A program made the position numbers and the translations under genes. Of a stretch of 64,000 bases of DNA, positions 61,902 through 64,000 are shown in pieces. The DNA lies in assembly GCF_005160265.1 (NCBI RefSeq), contig NZ_CP039865.1, forward strand, positions 1,946,828-2,010,827. The letters run 5' to 3'. This stretch comes from Phreatobacter aquaticus. Its GTDB lineage: Bacteria; Pseudomonadota; Alphaproteobacteria; Rhizobiales; Phreatobacteraceae. The notes beneath the pieces were generated by a model that was not told where the DNA came from, searched no databases, and saw only the letters and a list, made by a program, of their open reading frames with translations. Every line of letters begins with the position of its first letter. Position 1 is the stretch's first letter.

Positions 61902-63200
61902 ATGACCGCGAACACCCTTCCATCACAGGCGGCCGTGAGTGATGCGAGCCATCCGCGTCTGCGCCGGGATCTCGATGCGCTGGCCGCGATTGGGCGCGAT
62001 CCCGCGGGGGGCTGGTCGCGCCTGGCCTTCGGCGAGGCCGACCGGAAGGTGCACGCCTGGTTCATGGATATCGCCAAAGCCGCCGGGCTTGCGGTGCGCA
62101 TGGACAGTTTCGGCAACGTCATCGCGCGCCTCGAAGGCCCGCCTCAAGCACGGGCTATCGTCATCGGCTCCCATCTCGATACGGTCCAGAATGGCGGTCT
62201 GCTCGATGGCGCTCTCGGCGTGCTCTCCGGGTTGGAGGCGGTCCGGCGCGTGATCGAGACGGGCGCCGAGCGGCGCCATGCGATCGAGGTCATCGCCTTC
62301 CGCGACGAAGAGGGACGCTTCGGTGCGTTCAGCGGCAGTCGTGCCATGATGGGCACACTCTCGCCTGCCGATATCGCCCGGATGCGCGCCAGCGACGGAA
62401 CCGGCTTGTCGGAGGCCATGCGCGAGGCCGGCTTCGACCCGGACCGGGCAGGCGAGGCGCGCCGCGAGCCGGGCGAGATCGGCGCCTATCTCGAACTGCA
62501 TATCGAGCAGGGTCCGGTCCTGGAATCTCAGGCACGCTGCATCGGTGTCGTCAGCGCCATTGCCGGCCAGGAGCGCTTGTCAGTGCGGTTCACTGGCGCC
62601 CCCGATCATGCGGGGACGACGCCCATGGGCCTCCGGCGCGATGCCTTCGCCGCAGCGGCGCGATTTGCCGACCGGTTCAGGTCCTTCATTCTCGCGGAGG
62701 GAGGGCCGGAGACACGCGGGACGATCGGCATCGTCAAGGTTCTGCCGAATGCCGGCAATGTCGTGCCCTCCGAGGTGCGCATCGGGCTGGAGATCCGCGA
62801 CATCGACGCAGTCCGGCTGGCGGCGCTCGCCGGAGCGATGGACGGTCTGGCGGCCGATGCGGCGCAGGCTATGAACGTCGATCACCAGGTCCGGCGGGTG
62901 TATGGCGCAGCGCCCGTGCCGATGAATGGCGAACTGACGGCTCTGCTGGACGCGGCGGCGCGCGATCTTGGTCATGAGCCCCTGTCGCTGCCGTCGGGCG
63001 CCGGACATGACGCGGCGATCATCGCGGAGTTTGCCCCGGCGGCACTCATGTTCGTGCCCTCTGTCGGCGGTCGCAGCCATTGCCCCGAGGAGCATACGGC
63101 CTGGCCTGACATCGTGGCTGGCGTCGCGGTTCTCGAGGCGGCGCTGCGCCGTCTGAGCGCGAGCCCGCTGCCAAACGGCGTGCCGCCCGGCGCGCCATGA
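61902..63200 (+). CDS. Zn-dependent amidase/N-carbamoylase (M20, HyuC/AllC-like)
   Basis: A 432-aa M20-family enzyme: IGSHLDTV (His91), GGLLDGALGV (Asp102), FRDEEG (Glu), LELHIEQGPVLE with a second His/Glu, and SGAGHDAAI with His. These are the binuclear metal and catalytic residues of L-carbamoylases and allantoate amidohydrolase. It would take the N-carbamoyl acid formed by the hydantoinases further to a free amino acid, CO2 and NH3. ATG at 61902 chosen. Divergent from IclR. Confidence 0.9.
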   Translation: MTANTLPSQAAVSDASHPRLRRDLDALAAIGRDPAGGWSRLAFGEADRKVHAWFMDIAKAAGLAVRMDSFGNVIARLEGPPQARAIVIGSHLDTVQNGGLLDGALGVLSGLEAVRRVIETGAERRHAIEVIAFRDEEGRFGAFSGSRAMMGTLSPADIARMRASDGTGLSEAMREAGFDPDRAGEARREPGEIGAYLELHIEQGPVLESQARCIGVVSAIAGQERLSVRFTGAPDHAGTTPMGLRRDAFAAAARFADRFRSFILAEGGPETRGTIGIVKVLPNAGNVVPSEVRIGLEIRDIDAVRLAALAGAMDGLAADAAQAMNVDHQVRRVYGAAPVPMNGELTALLDAAARDLGHEPLSLPSGAGHDAAIIAEFAPAALMFVPSVGGRSHCPEEHTAWPDIVAGVAVLEAALRRLSASPLPNGVPPGAP

Positions 63201-63316
63201 TGCCGGCCAAATGATCCGGCAGGCTTGGCAGCTTCAATCGGGCAGCCGATTCAGGTAAGGGCATGGCTCTGCAGCTGCGGTCCCCCCGGACCTTTGGCTG
63301 ACAGCGGAGTCCTGGA

Positions 63317-64000
63317 TTGACCGGCAGCCTGCCTACCGATGCCCTATCGATGCCGGCCTCCGGGGTAGAGGAGACGCTTGCGCGCGCGGCGGACATCGCA
63401 GCCGGCCCAGCATCCATGCTGCCGATCGTCGTGGATCTCGACGAGACGCTGGTTCTGACAGACACGCTGCATGAGCAGGCCCTTTTCGCCCTGTTCCATC
63501 AGCCGCTGACCCTTCTGCGCGTGCTGCCGCGGCTCAAGGATGGCCGCGCCGCGTTCAAGGCCGGGCTCGCTGCCGATCTGCCCTTCGCCGCGGTCGGCCT
63601 GCCATTGCGCACCGATCTGGTTGCCTGGCTGAAGCAACAGGCGGCGCTGGGTCGCGAGATCCATCTCTGTTCGGCCGCCAACACGGCGATCGTCCAGGCG
63701 GTCGCGGCCCGCCTCGGAATTTTTAAATCCGCCATTGGTTCCTCCGACACCAATCTGAAGGGTCAGGCCAAGGCCGATCTCCTGACCAGACTTTTCCCCG
63801 TTGGCTTCGTCTATGTCGGCGACAGCCGGGCTGATCTCGCCGTCTGGCAGGTGGCCAGCGGCGTCGTGCTGGCCGGGGCATCTCAAGCGGTTGCGGCAGG
63901 GGCGCGGGCGCTTGGCAAGCCGGTCGAGGCCGAGTTCGTCAACACGCCTCTCAGCGCGCGCGAAATCCTGAAGGCGATCCGCGTCCATCATTGGCTGAAG
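63317..64000 (+). CDS. HAD-UbiA prenyltransferase (3' truncated by window end)
   Basis: The reading frame runs off the window. The N-terminal about 200 residues are a HAD phosphatase-like domain: VVDLDETLVLTDTL (catalytic Asp pair), HLCSAANTAI, FVYVGDSRADLAVW. The last visible residues, AIRVHHWLK, are the typical entry to a UbiA prenyltransferase domain (RxHQWxKN). Such HAD-UbiA fusions occur in polyprenyl-phosphate sugar transfer. A TTG at 63317 has GGAG upstream; an ATG at 63350 is the alternative. Confidence 0.8.
   Translation, partial: MTGSLPTDALSMPASGVEETLARAADIAAGPASMLPIVVDLDETLVLTDTLHEQALFALFHQPLTLLRVLPRLKDGRAAFKAGLAADLPFAAVGLPLRTDLVAWLKQQAALGREIHLCSAANTAIVQAVAARLGIFKSAIGSSDTNLKGQAKADLLTRLFPVGFVYVGDSRADLAVWQVASGVVLAGASQAVAAGARALGKPVEAEFVNTPLSAREILKAIRVHHWLK

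Overview
The window looks like a high-GC alphaproteobacterial chromosome, most likely Hyphomicrobiales (Rhizobiales). Evidence: long GC-biased reading frames with large antisense shadows, intergenic palindromes of the type common in Bradyrhizobium/Bosea-like genomes, an Irr-type iron box, and a catabolic gene content rich in acyl-CoA enzymes, ABC/TRAP uptake proteins and LacI, IclR and MocR regulators. No rRNA, complete tRNA or CRISPR array was seen.

Positions 1-5751 are the right end of an integrated element. It ends in a 46-bp copy of the 3' part of tRNA-Lys(CTT), next to a tyrosine recombinase. The minus-strand order integrase, small protein, AlpA-like regulator, small protein, winged-helix replication-type protein, small proteins and ClpP-fold protease resembles a phage-inducible chromosomal island or other phage satellite. 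The left end lies outside the window.

Positions 6095-12189 hold a MaoC hydratase-FabI fusion, an RND efflux pair and a divergent rhodanese. Positions 12333-19592 hold a CYTH protein, a GpdQ/CpdA-like phosphodiesterase and a Ugp-type ABC importer with two tandem paralogous binding proteins. Positions 19726-26542 hold a small membrane protein, a single-chain biotin-dependent acyl-CoA carboxylase and a three-gene flavoprotein/iron-sulfur amine dehydrogenase operon (hcnABC/oox-like). Positions 26558-29264 hold a VIT1/CCC1 transporter and an atypical P1B ATPase behind a near-consensus Irr box, a likely iron-responsive metal export unit.

Positions 29385-34768 hold a LacI regulator, TRAP binding protein, VOC protein, RuBisCO-like protein and DUF1537 kinase. 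The RuBisCO-like plus DUF1537 pair is the hallmark of apionate/3-oxo-isoapionate-type acid-sugar catabolism.

Positions 34784-63200 look like one large catabolic region. A minus-strand set carries two acyl-CoA dehydrogenases, an enoyl-CoA hydratase, dihydropyrimidinase, ATP-dependent hydantoinase A/B, a MocR regulator and a class III aminotransferase. A divergent set carries a MaoC hydratase, BisC/TorA-like molybdoenzyme, SDR and beta-keto acid cleavage enzyme. A second minus-strand operon joins a peptide-type ABC importer, mostly through start/stop overlaps, to an enoyl-CoA hydratase, a CoA ligase and a MaoC hydratase. An IclR regulator and an N-carbamoylase-type amidase sit beside it. An AAAC-N3-GTTTC palindrome lies upstream of both minus-strand operons and may be the IclR site. 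The likely logic is import of an N-containing (possibly cyclic amide/imide) acid, ring opening, CoA activation, beta-oxidation-like steps and BKACE cleavage; the substrate cannot be named from sequence. The window ends inside a HAD-UbiA prenyltransferase gene.
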